DNA from: Sclerotinia nivalis
Lineage: Eukaryota > Ascomycota > Leotiomycetes > Helotiales > Sclerotiniaceae
Direction of reading: 5' to 3'
Assembly: GCA_029531795.1 (NCBI GenBank)
Contig: JAPEIS010000009.1
Coordinates: 2,046,001 to 2,110,000, forward strand
DNA length: 64,000 nucleotides
Shown here: positions 8,558 through 21,632 of the stretch, in pieces
How positions within the stretch are numbered: position 1 is the stretch's first letter
Layout: every line of letters starts with the position of its first letter
Translations under genes and position numbers: made by a program
The notes under the pieces: model-generated
The model's input: the letters and a program-made list of their open reading frames with translations, nothing else
Databases searched by the model: none
Told to the model about the DNA's origin: nothing

Positions 8558-11500
8558 TCATTTGATTAAATACTTTATTGTATTTCTGATGTATTTGCAA
8601 TCTAGTATAGTTTCGACATCGTATTTAGCGTTCGGGTTGATGGGTTCGATTATGGTTTCTGGTGCATTCAGCGCCCCTGGTAGCACTAATTCGAGTAAGG
8701 ATATATGGAATACTGGGTGAATATTCATAGTATTTGGTAACTTCAATCTGAAATTGATAGGTCCTACCATTTCTTCGATTTCGAATAGTCCTAGTTTCTT
8801 GTGGTCTAGTTTATCGCTTGATCGTTGCATTTGAATATTTCTTCGAATCAAATAAACTTTATCCCTTTTTTTAAGAGTAGATCCTATACTCCGTGATTTG
8901 TTGTAATATACAGCTGTTCTCAAGACTATGAACTGCAGATCCAATGAGAGCTGTTCGTATAGTTCCTTGATTTCTGATATATTTTTTATAACTTCGTCGG
9001 CATTCATTGTTTATGGGAATGATGAATGGTAAACTAATGGAATATATCCATAGTTAGTATATACTGGTGTTACCTTTGTTATCTCCGTTTCCGATATATT
9101 ATATACGAATTGAGTTAAAGATAGTAATTCAACTTAATTGTTTTGCTTGTAGTTGATGTAGCAATATAGATAGACTTCCATTATCTAATTTAGATATTCT
9201 ATTTGACCATCTATTTAAGAGTAAAACGTAATAGATAATTTGCGTTTGACTCCAAGCAATGCTATAAAAGCAATCCAGAATTTTGATGTGAAAAGTTTAT
9301 CCCTATCTGAAATTATTTCTTTTGGTATATTATGAATACTGATTATGTTTTGTAGGAATATATAAACCAGATTATCTACCGTCCATCTTTTACAAAATAA
9401 TATCATATAGACAAATTTCATTAATCTGTCCATCACTATTAGAATAGAATCGTATTCTTTTATTGTAACCGGATCCTTAGATATAGATAATTTAATTACG
9501 AAATCCTATACGATGGATTTCCATAATTGAATAGATAAGTTGAAGGTCTTAAGCTAACCATATGAAGTATGCTTAACAGCCTTGTTCCGTATACAAATAT
9601 CGCAATTCCCAACTACTTTTTCAATTGTAATTCTCATTTTTGGAAAGTAAACTTTTTTCCTAATTCTGACAAAGGTCCTAGTTATTCCCTGATACCCATA
9701 AACTGGAAACTCGTATTGTTCTCGAATATATCCTTTAGCTAATCTGAAAGGTATATATAATTTGTTATAAAAGTATATAAATCCTTCATTGATACTGAAT
9801 CCTTTTTCCAGTTTATCTATATTTTTAAGGATTCATTCCGCAATAGCATCTCGTTCATATTCTGCTTTCAACTGCTCCTTGATTGTACCATAATCAACTC
9901 TAAAGAAGACAGCGAATTATAATTTATTATATATTAATACATTATCTTCTTTTTTTAAAATTATATATATTTCGTATACTTTATTTTGTAAATATTCCGG
10001 TTTTCTATTGAAAGCATCAGCTTTAGCGTTTTCTGTTCCTTTGACATATGAAATACGAAAATTGTAGACAATCATAGTTTCGGACCATCTGACTTGTCTT
10101 CTGTTTAATTCCTTTATTGTAGTAAAGTAAACCAAGTTCTTGTAATCGATATATACCTACACTATATATTTCGATCCTTCCAAATAGACCCTCCATTCCC
10201 TAAACGCTTCAACTATAGCTAACAGCTCCTTATCGTAAATTTCATAATTCAATTCTACTAGCGATAATTTGCAGGAATAATAAATTATTGATTGCTATTT
10301 CTTGTTTGCTCCAAACTGGCTTAATACAGCCCCTAAAACATAATCTGAAGAATCGGTTTCAATTACAATCTATAGTTCCAGATCGAATAATAAGAATATT
10401 GGCTCTTTCATGAAAGCTTGCTTGAATAATTCGAAAGCTTCCTGTGCCTTTTCTGTCTATTGAAACTCTCCCTAATTCTTCTTGATTATTTCAGACATTG
10501 GAATCGCTATTTTTGAATAATATTTAATAAATCTACAATAGAAGTTGGCGAACCCTAAAAAGGATTATACTTCTTTAATACTTGTAGACTGATTCCATTC
10601 TTGAATAGCCTATAATTTGTTTGAATTCATTTTGAGTTCTCCTGGAAAGATTATATAGCCCAAAAACTCTGTTTCCTTGATATAGAATACACATTTGCTA
10701 GATTTGCATTGGAGATCCGCTTCTTCCAAGCATACTAATATATTGCTAACATCCTGAATATGTTATTCCAAGGTCTCTGAATAAACCAATATATCATTCA
10801 AATAACAAATACAACAAATATTGAAATGCTTTCTCAATATATTGTTTACCAAACGTATATATGTTGCTAATGCATTGATTAACCTAAATAGCATAACCTG
10901 ATACTCGTATAATCCGTATCATGTTTTGAATGCTGTTTTCCATTCTTCATCTTTCTTTATTCTGATTAGATGGAAACCGTTTCGCAAATCAAATTTGGAG
11001 AAGATCTTAGCTTTCCCCAATCGATCTCTCAATTCCATAACTAATGGAAGTAGATATCGATCCTTGATTGTTATATCGTTGAACTTATAGTAATCTATAT
11101 ATAACCTTTTGGTTCCATCCTTTTTAAATGTATATAATACAGGGCTAGCTGTTTGTAAAATGAATTTTCTGATCTATCCTTTCTTTAAACTATCATCAAT
11201 GTATTTCTTGAGCATCCTCAAATCTCCTTTTGATATTTAGTAAATAGACCCGAATAGAGGTATCTTTTCTTCCATTAGCATTATTTCGCGATCCCACAAC
11301 TTGTGTTCTGATAAAGCCTTATAACCCTTTCGTTCTTCAAAAAGTTTTGCGTATTTCATATACTTTATTGGTATATCCATCAATGAAGGATCCTAGGTTC
11401 GGTATCCTATATTGATAGGATTGTTCGCTTTTAACTCCTTAAAGTGTATATTCAGTCTTATGGATTCGTATATATCTCGATAATCGTAATCGCATTAATC

Positions 11501-11900
11501 GAATATCAAAATTCCTCGATTTCAATTAATATTGGGGTTGTACTATATCAACCATAGTATACCCAATATGATTTGGTGATTCCCCAATGGAATTACATCA
11601 AGCTATATGAACTCGTGATATTCACCTATTTGCATTTCTGTTGACTTGGTCTTTATTCGTACCATCCCATTTTCAATATCAATTAATTATCCGTCTACTA
11701 ATTGCAATACATATAAATGTTTCTTCATTTGGAACCTTATACCAGCTTCTTGCGTAACTTCTTGTGCGATGAAATTTCCGATTACTCCAAAATCTATCAT
11801 AGCTCTAAGCCGATGCCCATTGATCATAACCTTCAGATTGATCTGTCCACTGTGTCCTGTAGCGTTTAATTGCCTATTTTGACCCGTTCGGTTGGTTTGA
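8558..11900 (-). pseudogene. Gypsy A pol: protease, RT, RNase H, integrase, chromodomain
   Basis: Read from right to left on the minus strand. Aspartic protease about 11900-11550 (AMIDFGVIGNF, degenerate from DSGAxGNF, followed by ILGILWL). Reverse transcriptase about 11130-10500 (KFDLRNGFHLIRI, then YLNDIL where YxDD is expected; Asp-to-Asn fits G-to-A). RNase H about 10400-9915 (ending YVKGTENAKADAFNRK). Integrase about 9700-8700 (CDICIRNKAVKH, ISDRDKLFTSKFW). A chromodomain start near 8640-8560 (YDVETILDCKY). Many stops and shifts interrupt it. Family order and chromodomain identify a chromovirus of Ty3/Gypsy. It is not functional. Confidence 0.85.
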
Positions 11901-12295
11901 TCAATTTGGTCAATTTGGTTATTTAATTGATCGGACGGAGAAACGTTCCAGCAATCTTCTTCCTCATCATTTGTGATTGTTTGATTAATTGAAACCTCAT
12001 CGTTGAGTATGTTTTTCTATTTGATAGTTAGAGGCAGTCCTTGTATAGCTTGGAGAAAATGTTCTGTTATCTATAGAAATTGTATAATTTAGGTTTACAC
12101 CAGATATTCATCCTCTACCTATCGTACTAGATGTATCTTGTATATAGAATAATTAATATCGTGATAAAAGTAAATGATTTCCCATATTTCTTCTTGTTCT
12201 GGTATTTTCATATAGTGATATAAGGTTCTTTCAACAAAGGAAGAATTGATTATAACTTTATACCATAAAATTCTGTATTTGTCGATGATTCTTGC

Positions 12296-12580
12296 TGTTA
12301 AGATCACATAGGCAAAGAATCAATTAGTCGTAAAACCGTAGCCAAACTTTTCATTACCCTTTCTAATCATGAATAAACTATTACTTTTAAGTTCAATCAA
12401 TAAAGAGATATCAGAACGCCTATAGTTCGCCACCATTCCTGTCCTTTCATAAGCAATACAAAGAAGCTTGTTTACTAAACATTCCAAACTGATCGATGAC
12501 GTTCCTACGCTGATGATTCGAAATGAGAACGCCTCCGTTTAGGTTTCTTGTTTTGACGAAACTGTTGCGTGATCGTAACA
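12296..12580 (-). repeat. Solo LTR of Gypsy D type (285 bp)
   Basis: It starts TGTTAAGATCAC and ends GTGATCGTAACA, with exact 5-bp duplication CTTGC (12291-12295 and 12581-12585). It matches the right LTR of Gypsy D (26688-26972) in length and sequence, and the D copy is richer in A/T. It lies in the gag-protease spacer of Gypsy A. D-type elements were therefore still moving after A inserted. Confidence 0.92.
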
Positions 12581-12585
12581 CTTGC

Positions 12586-13735
12586 CTTATAAGTTTCTTC
12601 TTTTACAACGCTTTTCATATTTAAATCGTTGCTGTAAATACCTTCATTAGTTTCTCCAAATTTCCAAATTCGACGATTCCATTCATCGATATACTGTATA
12701 GTCCAAAGTTCTCCCGAACTTGGCTTTCTATCGATCTACAAAATTGGCTCTTCTTCTGAATCTTCTGATTCTTCGATCTGATTATCCGCTAATTGTTCTT
12801 TAAAATCTAAATCTACACAACTTAGAGCATATAACTGAAATGCGAATATCGCATTGAATTGCTTCTTGCCTTTTCAAGATTTCTTATTTCGATTGAAATT
12901 TCTTTGTTTCCTTTAGCAATGAATTGCGGCTTTATAATCTGGTTGCCTATATTCGAAGTATAACTTTTCATTTCTATACCTATCCATTTCTTCCTTGAAT
13001 AGCTTTCCTCGGATAATAACATTCAGCTCCATTAGATCTTTATAACTTTCATTTCTAGTTTGATATCGTCTTCCTTTATTTCACTTGTAATTCTGATCTG
13101 AATGGTTTTGGAATTTCTTATCTCGCTGGTATTCGTAAAGCCGATTATCAATCTTAATTACGAGTTCTATCATTTCGTTGATATTCGTAGGTTCAATGTC
13201 TCTTGCAAGTTTCAATTTTACATGATCCTTAAAGCCACAATAGAAATGATTTAACAAAGCCTATTGATCCCATCCAGTTTGATTAGCATATCGCCTGAAT
13301 TCTGTAGCATAATTGATCGCTACTCCGGTTTGTTTTAAAACGAATAATTTTCGTTCGGCTGTCTTAACTTCATCGATATCCCCAAATACTCGTCCGATTT
13401 CTCTCTTGAATCCTGCGAAGCTTTCGAAAATGGTTCGTATAATTGTTATACAATGATCTCTAGATTTGGTGAAGTAATCTCTGAGATAAAATTGAATCCA
13501 TTTGGCCGCTTCTTCACGAAGATAAGAAGAGGTATACAGACTATAACTATCGGGAGTTACAAATTTAACAGTATTGAATTTGAAGTACATTTCGGTTTGG
13601 AGTAGGAAGGTTTCGAGTTCCCTTCGATTGCCGTAATACTTGTCGAGTATTGCTACTCATAAGGTTTCCGTGATCTATACTAAGACAGAATCGGCATCTA
13701 ATAGCTCGACATCGCTGTTGTTGTCGTTGTTGTTG
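12586..13735 (-). pseudogene. Gypsy A gag
   Basis: Minus-strand capsid-like region. The clearest piece is 13590-13261 (109 codons) with the retrotransposon-gag pattern: YLREEAAKWIQFYL, a run with F and R spacing, LKQTGVAINYATEFRRYANQTGWD. Upstream (13740-13700) a GTT-type triplet repeat on the plus strand corresponds to a poly-Asn or similar tract at the N terminus. Downstream 12850-13150 is a basic region with several stops. Gag forms the cytoplasmic particle in living elements; this one is broken. Confidence 0.75.
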
Positions 13736-13831
13736 TTATTGTTCGGGGGAATGCTAGTGACAAGGTCCTGCAAAGATATAGCGAAGTGAAACGTACCAAG
13801 TCGGTGTTTGAACTAGCAAAAATGCTCAAAG

Positions 13832-14229
13832 TGTTACACCGCTACAATCCTTTATCACTAAAAAGTGATCAAAGGATTTATAGAAAGGTTGTAATGGTTT
13901 CTACTAAAGATCAAACAAAGATTTGATAGGAATAAAGATATAACGATTGTATTATATAGTAATTATAGTGTTTAAACTAATGATTGTTTTTGAATACGAA
14001 GCTCTACAATTAAGAGAATCCATCCTGTTTATATAAACCTCCATACTCGGGAGCTCTAGGAGCCTTCGAAACTCCAAAGCTCTAGAAGCACTGGGAGCCT
14101 TCGAAACTCCAATGCTCCAAAAGCGCTGAGAGCCTTCGAAACTCCAATGCTCCATCACATAATCCGATACTGACATGGCCTGTGCTCATTTGTTCACGAT
14201 CGGTTATTGTAAGATCCGTGATCGTAACA
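13832..14229 (-). repeat. Gypsy A 5' LTR (398 bp)
   Basis: TGTTAC...GTAACA, followed by target duplication ATAGT. On the minus strand the internal sequence next to it begins CTTTGAGCATTTTTGC, without the TGG expected of a tRNA-complementary primer site. Confidence 0.92.
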
Positions 14230-14234
14230 ATAGT

Positions 14235-16005
14235 GTACTTCAATTGTATTACTTTTTAGTTCTTTGCCTTTATTATATCGGCGATGTATTTTCCTTTTTA
14301 TAATTTTTCAATTGCCTTTTGATATATATTAAATTTCGTGAAGCTTCCCAAGTATTTTCTATTGATTGATAGTTTTTTCATTATACTAAATATTATATTC
14401 TTCGTTCTTTTTTCCTATGTACTAATATCTTTTCAACTTTATATTCTATATATTTATCAATTTCTTCAGGAGGTAAAGGATCAGTGATATTATTATATTA
14501 ATACTATAGTTCTAGTAAAGAAATATAAAAGACATTGTATATTTTATATAATAATGAAAACGCTAGTTTATATGTTTGTCCGTTGCTTATAATATTGATA
14601 ATAGTAAAGAGGCTTATAAAGCGATCGGAAAATTTCTTTTTGGATTATAATTATTTAATATTTTTGATATTGAATATAACTTTATCATTGATATGAAATC
14701 ATCGGGGTAAATCCTTTTTATTATTCTCTAATCTTCTTTTCGTAGACTTTTTCCAAATCTCTGTTAATTTTGTTCTTTCTTGATTCAACGATTCAATATG
14801 TTCTTTTGCAGTTGGTGTTTTCCCTTTAGCATCGGCATCCTTGTTGATGTAATTGAAAGTAAATAGATATCTATATATTGTTTTAAAAGATACTTCTTCA
14901 ATTATATTGTATTATGTTGCATTATATATAAATTCTATTAGGGGTAGTAGTGCAGCCTAGTCGTTCTGTCTCCAATTTGTATAACAAGTAATATAATGAA
15001 TTAAATTTTGATTTTGACGTTCTATTTGATTATCGATTTATAAATAAAATACAGTGGATAGTTTGCGGCGAATTCTTAAATAAAACATTAAACTATTTCA
15101 AAATTTATTTGCAAATTATGATCCTTTATTAGATATTATCTCTTCCGGTATATCGAAGTTTTTAAAAACATATCGAAATAGAATTTCTGTTAGTTCTGAT
15201 AAAGTTATTGTTTTATTAATTGGAATATATTGAACAAGTTTCGTATATCTATCGACAATTACAAGTATAATATTATATATTGTGAAAGAGGTAGGTCGAG
15301 ATACGTGCGTCCCGATAGCACGCTGCGAGGGGGAATAGGATACGAACTGATCAGACTACATTGTATAAACTTCGAATAGTAGAACTAATGTGAATAACAA
15401 TGGGTTGGGGGTTGTATACAGTGGGTATGCAAAAAGACTAGTGAAAACGATTGATTATTCTAGAAGGGAAGGCAAAGCCTTCTCCTTATATTTAACTACG
15501 AAGGATCATGTGACCTAATGCCTATGAACTAGCTACGTATGTGGCCCTAGCAATCCAACTTTCTCACAATATATGTTTATCTATTTTAGAAAAGGATAAA
15601 TCTGTAACAAAATCCATTATTATTTCTTTTCAAGGATTTGAAGAAAATGGTAGGGTTTGTAATTCGCTGTAAGGTCGATGTCTTTTCACGGTTGTCCGTT
15701 GATAGATAGTATATGTTTGTATATGCTTTTTTATATCTTTTATTATACTATATCAGAAATATTTGTTTTTTAAGATTTTCTATATTTTCTTAATACCCCA
15801 ATGACCCTTTATAGGATCATCGTGATGGATTTGTAAGATTTCTGTTTTCATAGTATTATCTAATAGTACGAAGGTATATTTATTATACTTAAACAAACCA
15901 TCGATATCGATTTGTCAAAATGCAATGTTTTCAGCAAAACCATTTCTAAGTCTCAGATACTCTTTATTCTTTGTAAAATCGTTATTCTCCTAAAGCTACA
16001 ACAAA
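14235..16005 (-). pseudogene. Gypsy D integrase and chromodomain
   Basis: On the minus strand from 15980 down, an HHCC-like head reads HHDDPIKGHWG, followed by RHRPYSELQTLP and IIMDFVTDLSFS. After the solo LTR the core continues, including EISSRY-type and RPNQN-type pieces. Near 14500-14350 an LPPEEIDKYIEYKVEKIL stretch with YLGSFTKF behind it marks a chromodomain. Stops are frequent. The match is to Ty3/Gypsy integrases with a C-terminal chromodomain, which tethers integration to heterochromatin in living relatives. Confidence 0.75.
15281..15568 (+). repeat. Solo LTR-like repeat, 288 bp, TGTGA/TCACA ends (copy 1)
   Basis: Nearly the same sequence as 60242-60530. It starts TGTGAAAGAGG and ends CTTTCTCACA. 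The flanking ATAT on both sides suggests a 4-bp duplication (the local AT repeat makes this ambiguous here; copy 2 has CCAT). It contains no ORF. Strand is arbitrary. Confidence 0.8.
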
Positions 16006-16010
16006 GTATT

Positions 16011-16173
16011 TATCACGGTGAGGGAAAAGGTATATATAGGGTTGATCTATAGTTGTACTACGAGGAGGGGAAGAAGATCAAGGAGGTGATCTGATTATAT
16101 AGAAATGAATATATATATATATGTCTAAGGTATATATGATTATATGTAAGTGAAGAAAGATGAATCCGTAACA
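16011..16173 (-). repeat. Gypsy B 3' LTR (163 bp)
   Basis: It starts TATCACGGTGAGG and ends ATCCGTAACA. Compared with the right LTR and the solo copy at 27821-27983, many G and C are replaced by A and T, as in its ATATATATATAT middle. Confidence 0.92.
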
Positions 16174-16384
16174 ATACTCCCTTTTCAAGAAACCCATTTG
16201 ACCTCAAATAAACGTTAAAAAATAAAGAAAAGTAAAGAAAAAATATAGGTCCCTTCTCTCAATTAAGTCTTCAAACAAAAATATATGATATCCTTTAATA
16301 ACGTTATATCCCTTAATATGTAATATCTTAAACACTATATCTTCAAATCTTATATCCCTAATTATAATAATATATAATATACTT

Positions 16385-19300
16385 TTAAACAAAACGAACA
16401 GTTTTGGTACAAATAGATCTTTGTAGAGTGGGTATAGCAATTGTATTGTGTAACTTCGGTTGCAAATTCTGTAGTTCCGGTTGCAATATAATAGTATCGA
16501 AGTGCTTTAAGATCCAAGCTGGTAATTCTGATTTTTCTGGGTGAAGGCAATGATACTCGATAAGAACCTTCTCGTTATCCTTTAAATTATTAGCCAATTA
16601 CCAAGTTAGTGCATAATATCTTCATTTAACCAAATAATGATAGCCATTCTTATTGTAATTATCTAGAACTCCTTTAAATATCCATTTTTGAATAGATTCA
16701 TCCTTATTGTCGTTTCGTTCCAAAACTTTGTCCTGTATAATCAGGGACTTTGATTCATTAATCGTTGCTTGAACCAGAAAATAAAGATTAGTATAAATTA
16801 AAAGTAAAAAAGAATAATAGAAAACAAAGAAGATTTTAATGTTTTCAAACAATTGAATAAAACAAATACAAGGATAAACCTTAATAATCTTATAAAAATC
16901 AATCTATTTATTATCTAGCTTCTTTGCTTTATACGAAGTCTTTATATTCTTAATATTGATATAGACTTTCTGGCTAATTATATAATAAGATAAATCAAAG
17001 CGATAACAATTAGTATAGTCTTTATAAATAACAACTATTTGTTATACAAAAGTATAAAATTGCTTTAAGATATATTCTATACAATCTGCAGTCCTATTAT
17101 CTTTAAAGAATTCCTGTTTTTGTATTAGAATTATATCCAGCAGGTAAGGTTTATTAAACTCAATACCTAGATGCAGATTAAAGCCATAATTGGCGAAGAA
17201 AGATAAACAATCAGTTGTCTCCGAGACTACATTATTGAATGCAAACTCGGCTAAGGGTAATCAATCCAATCAATCGTCTTGATAATAGTTAACAAAAACT
17301 TGTAAATATTACTCCAAAACCGAATTAATATATTCAATTTGATTATCTATTTGAGGATAAAAAACTGAAGAATGCTTTAAGATAACTCCCAATCGCTCCA
17401 AAAATTGTAACCAGAATCCTAATACGAACTGCATTCCCCAATCAGAAATGATATTGTTCGGAAATCTATAAAGTATATAAATACAATTGATGAAAGTATC
17501 GATTAGTTCTTCTATTGTTAGTATATATATATCGATGAAATGTTTCATTTTAATTAACCTGCAAATCATTATCAAGATATATTTATAGATAGAATTATAA
17601 TGAATACAATCTGAAAGCAGTATAATATAATCGATTGAGATATCAGACCATACACGAAAAGGAACAGACAACGGTTTCAAAAATCCGGGAGATGTCGATT
17701 TAAACGACTTAGTATAAGTACAAAATTCGCAGACCTTTATATAGAATGCGATTTCCAAATGTATATTAAATCATCAATATATACAAAAGACAAGATCGAT
17801 TGTTTTAGTTCGATCAGGATAACCAGCAGGACTAAAAGAATAAATCCGATAAATAATTTGGAGCTTGAGCTTATTGTTTGATAGAACCCAAAGTTTATTC
17901 TGATAATAAATTCTATTATTTTGGACCGAACAATCCTGTATAACGATCCGAAGAGTTTTACGATACTCCTTTGATTATTTAATCATCGATAAATTATTAA
18001 AAGCAAAAATGAGTTGATCTGCAATATCAGACTTAATATACACTGCATCGATTAGAACATCAATTGATTGATCATGGAATAATACTATTGTCTCCATCGA
18101 TACCAAATTGATATACCCAATCAAATCCTTATAAAGGTCGTCGTCAAAACGATCCTGGGAAAGAACAATGCGTTCTCGATTCTTTAGACGCTTATCATTT
18201 AGATCAAAACGATACAACCGATCTTTGTGTTTTCTATTTAGTACATCTGATCGAATAGCCTTATTTCCCAATCGATAAACTATACAGAAATTATATTGAG
18301 ACAGAAATTCGGACCATTATATTTGTTGTTGATTAAGAACCTTTATAATTATAAAATACTCGAGGTTCTTATAATCAATGAAAATCTCGAATTCCTTTTG
18401 TAAACCCTGGAACTCCGAATACCATTCTTCCATTGCCTTGATAATAGCGAATAATTCCTTATCGTAGATCTCATAATTGCATTCCACTATTATATGCTTA
18501 AATGAAAAGTAAACGACCGAATGCAAAACATTATCATTATCGTATTGCAAAAGAACTCCTCCTAAGGCCCAATCGGAAATATCGATTTCCAAAACAGTTT
18601 TCCGTCTATAATCAAAGTATACCAAAATCGATACCATTATGAAAGCCCTTTTTAAAACATCAAAAGCCTTTGTATAATCTGCAATCCAATCCTATATAAT
18701 GTTCTTCTACAAAAGGTTATTAAAAGAACAACAAATCTTTGAAAAATCTTTTATAAAACATCGATAAAAGTTAACGAAATCAAGAAATCGTTGTAAATCC
18801 TTTACATACAAAGGAAACTCCCAAGATATAATAACCGTAACCTTTTCTTGATCTATTTCGATACCCTCAATTGTAATAATAAAACCCAAATACTTTGTCT
18901 TTATAATTTCGAACTCGTATTTGTTAATATCAATCTATAATCCAATATCCATTAGCTTTTAAATCATTTAGCGGACATACTCCTTATACTCTACAGAATT
19001 ATCGAAATAGATTAAGATGTTATCGAGATATACAATGCAATACTTGTTCAACTCGTCGAAAAGTGTATGATTGATATAATATTGGAACGATATAGGTGTA
19101 TTGCAAAAACCGAAAGGCATAACTAGAGATTCAAAAAGACCAAAACGAATAATGAATATAGTTTTCCATTCATCCCTTTCAGCGATTCGCAATTTGTTGA
19201 ACGCTGCAATGATATCAAACTTGATGTAAATTTTTATATTGCAAAGAGTGTCCAGCGTTTCGCGAATAATGAATAATGGATAGCGATTCTTTATAGTAAC

Positions 19301-20860
19301 GTTATTGAGTTTTCGATAATCTTAACAAATACGGATCCCCTCTTCAAACTTAGCAATCAATAGCAAAGGAGAAGCATACCGTAATCTCGATTCCCGAATA
19401 AACCCTTTAGAGAGATTATTATCGAATTATTTATATACTATTACCAACTCCATTAACAACAAAGAACGGTTTTTGAAATAAAATAACTTTTTATCAAATA
19501 TCAATTCAATTTTGTAATCCCAGATTCAGCAAAACAGCAGTTTATCTATATAATATAAAAAAAGACAGAAAATTTATCTTATAATCATATAAAAAGCCTT
19601 TATTGTATTTGATCATCACTAAGGGAAGATTTGCCGATTAAAAATTTATCGACATCAGCCTCAGAAACCTTTTGCAGATGAAACGGCTTGTAACAATCGT
19701 ATACAAAATCATAAAATTACAGCGGAGTTCTAGAAAGCATCTCTACCATATCACCCTGCCCTTATAAAATCGATCGAAAATCCCCTTCTGTAAGCATCGG
19801 AAACAATATAGCCTATCGCAAATGATCTTATTCAATAGCTTTCTGTACAATATCCAATTCATTTTATATCAACTGGATAACCCGAATGTTATCTTATTAA
19901 CAGAACGAAACAAAACTAGAAACTTGCAATCAACAAATATCATTTATATTTGGGCTTATATCTTTATAAACAGGTATAGAGAGTTCCCCAGTAGAAAACG
20001 AAGGCAAATGGTTTTTTGGATTATGAATAGATCGATATCGATTTGCAACCTTCAAAATCGATTTTGAATATGAACAATTGGGAATCATCTGTACCTAATT
20101 ATTTGATTCTCTATAACGCTTTATTCGATAATGATTCATACTAGGCGTTAGATCTTGCTGAAATTCGAAGTCAACAGAAGAATTGTTAGATTATGATATA
20201 TAATCTTCGTCTAATATCTTTTCAATAAAAGGTTTTTTATAAGAAGCTTTCTTAAAAGCAAAAGACATTTGAATAGGTAAACAATCGATATCGTTTTTTA
20301 GATAATTCTCGATATATAAAAAGCGATATTTATAAACTATACACTTAGCTTTTATATTAGAATCGATAAGGAATTTATTTAAAGATTCGATAACATTAAT
20401 AATCTATTGTAAAGTAACTTTTGCCAGATCCTCTTATTTCTTGATCGGAGATGGGATCGTTGATATAATGACTAGTTCTGAATTATAACACACTAAACAA
20501 TTAGAAGTACAATAGTTTGAAGAGAATATTAAATTCATCTCCATCCAATTAATAGTAAGATTGTAACGTTGCAATTACGGTAAACTAAAGATTAACAATG
20601 TCTCTAATGAAAACTGGGTAATGTAAAAAGATTAATACTTATAATGATTCCCCATAACGATTTCCATCATAAAATATTCTATAACTCTATCAGCAACTTT
20701 TCTATCGGCGATTCGAAGCTCGCAAGAATAAAATAAGAATTGTTTTTCAATATTATATTTAAAGATAAAAGAACAATCAGTGAAGACTTCCTTAGAGCAT
20801 TTATTATCAATAAGACTTGTAACAATAAAAGGATTTTCATATACAAAAAACATAATAGTT
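16385..20860 (-). pseudogene. Gypsy B pol: protease, RT, RNase H, integrase, chromodomain
   Basis: On the minus strand: protease remnant near 20853-20700 (TSLIDNKCSKEVF); RT about 19400-18700, including WKTIFIIRFGLFESLVMPFGF, YLDNILIYF (YxDD altered to YLDN) and FLDFVNFYRCFI; RNase H about 18640-18310 (ISDWALGGVLLQ, KELFAIIKAMEEW); integrase about 17800-17300 (CEFCTYTKSFKS, SDISIDYIILL, IISDWGMQFVLGFW); and a chromodomain near 16720-16560 (WIFKGVLDNY...YHYLVK, then EYHCLHPEKSELP). Stops separate the pieces. The identity as a chromovirus is secure; function is lost. Confidence 0.85.
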
Positions 20861-20989
20861 TTAATAAATAGAGATTTACTATTTATAGAATTGAACTATA
20901 ATGATTTATATCTATCCATTCCTCGATTTACCTCCTTATCCTTAATATTTGTGACGATGGTCTTAATTCAAGGCATGATAGAATGAATC

Positions 20990-21180
20990 AATTAATCTAT
21001 ACTAGAGAATAACAAACTACCGTACCAAATACAATAGAGTTGAGCCTTTTATGGTCCCCTCGGAGGGGACCAAAGCCCTAAGCGAATACAGGGTGAAATA
21101 ATAACCTGAGGCATTTTGGTCCCTTCGGAGGGGACCAAAAGCCGAAAGAATGACCTAAGGCATTAAGGCATACAAAATAA
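20990..21180. repeat. Pair of GC-rich hairpins in Gypsy B spacer
   Basis: Two near-identical inverted repeats, 21052-21072 (21-bp perfect palindrome around GGTCCCCTC/GAGGGGACC) and 21114-21140 (TTTTGGTCCC/GGGGACCAAAA). Both are flanked by CCT(G/A)AGGCATT-like words, within an otherwise AT-rich spacer between gag and protease. They look like a small insertion or duplicated module rather than element coding sequence. Confidence 0.7.
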
Positions 21181-21632
21181 CAGGATCGTCACAATATTCC
21201 TTCATAAATGATTTTTCGCAAAAATTAATCTTTTCCCTGTTTAAGATTTTCCTTGATTGAATTGGATATAAAGATAATCTCCTTTGATTCGATATAACCT
21301 TGCTATTATATCTGATTCAAATGTTGTTGGCCTTATACCCAATTACTAGTATATCCTTTTCGAAATCTATCGTAACCATTGTTAAACCTATTAACGCTTT
21401 GGAAAATCAAAACGATAGTATATTGAACAAGGATTAAATTAATTGAAACAATAGCGTTGTAATTGGAAAAAGCATTAATAGAAGTTTATTTACCAGAAAG
21501 AAAATTATTATTGATATTATAAATAGTATAATAATCAATCTGAAGATAATCGATCCTACTATAACAATTGTAAAAAACTATAGAATTAAACTTCTTTTTC
21601 TTATTTTGCTGATTCTTTTACTATTGTTTCTT

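Larger units (their letters stand above)
305..14229 (-). mobile_element. Gypsy (chromovirus) LTR retrotransposon A, with nested insertions
   Basis: Complete but decayed element on the minus strand. Its LTRs start TGTTAC and end GTAACA (left LTR 305-681 plus 7794-7811, right LTR 13832-14229), and the 5-bp target duplication ATAGT (300-304 and 14230-14234) is exact. Between the LTRs, read on the minus strand, are gag, protease, reverse transcriptase, RNase H, integrase and a chromodomain remnant, all with many stops. Two LINE insertions in the left LTR and one solo LTR (12296-12580) inflate it. Without them it is about 6.5 kb, a normal size for a fungal chromovirus. An opposite-strand ORF lies next to the left (3') LTR. 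The element was inserted into Gypsy D. Confidence 0.9.
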
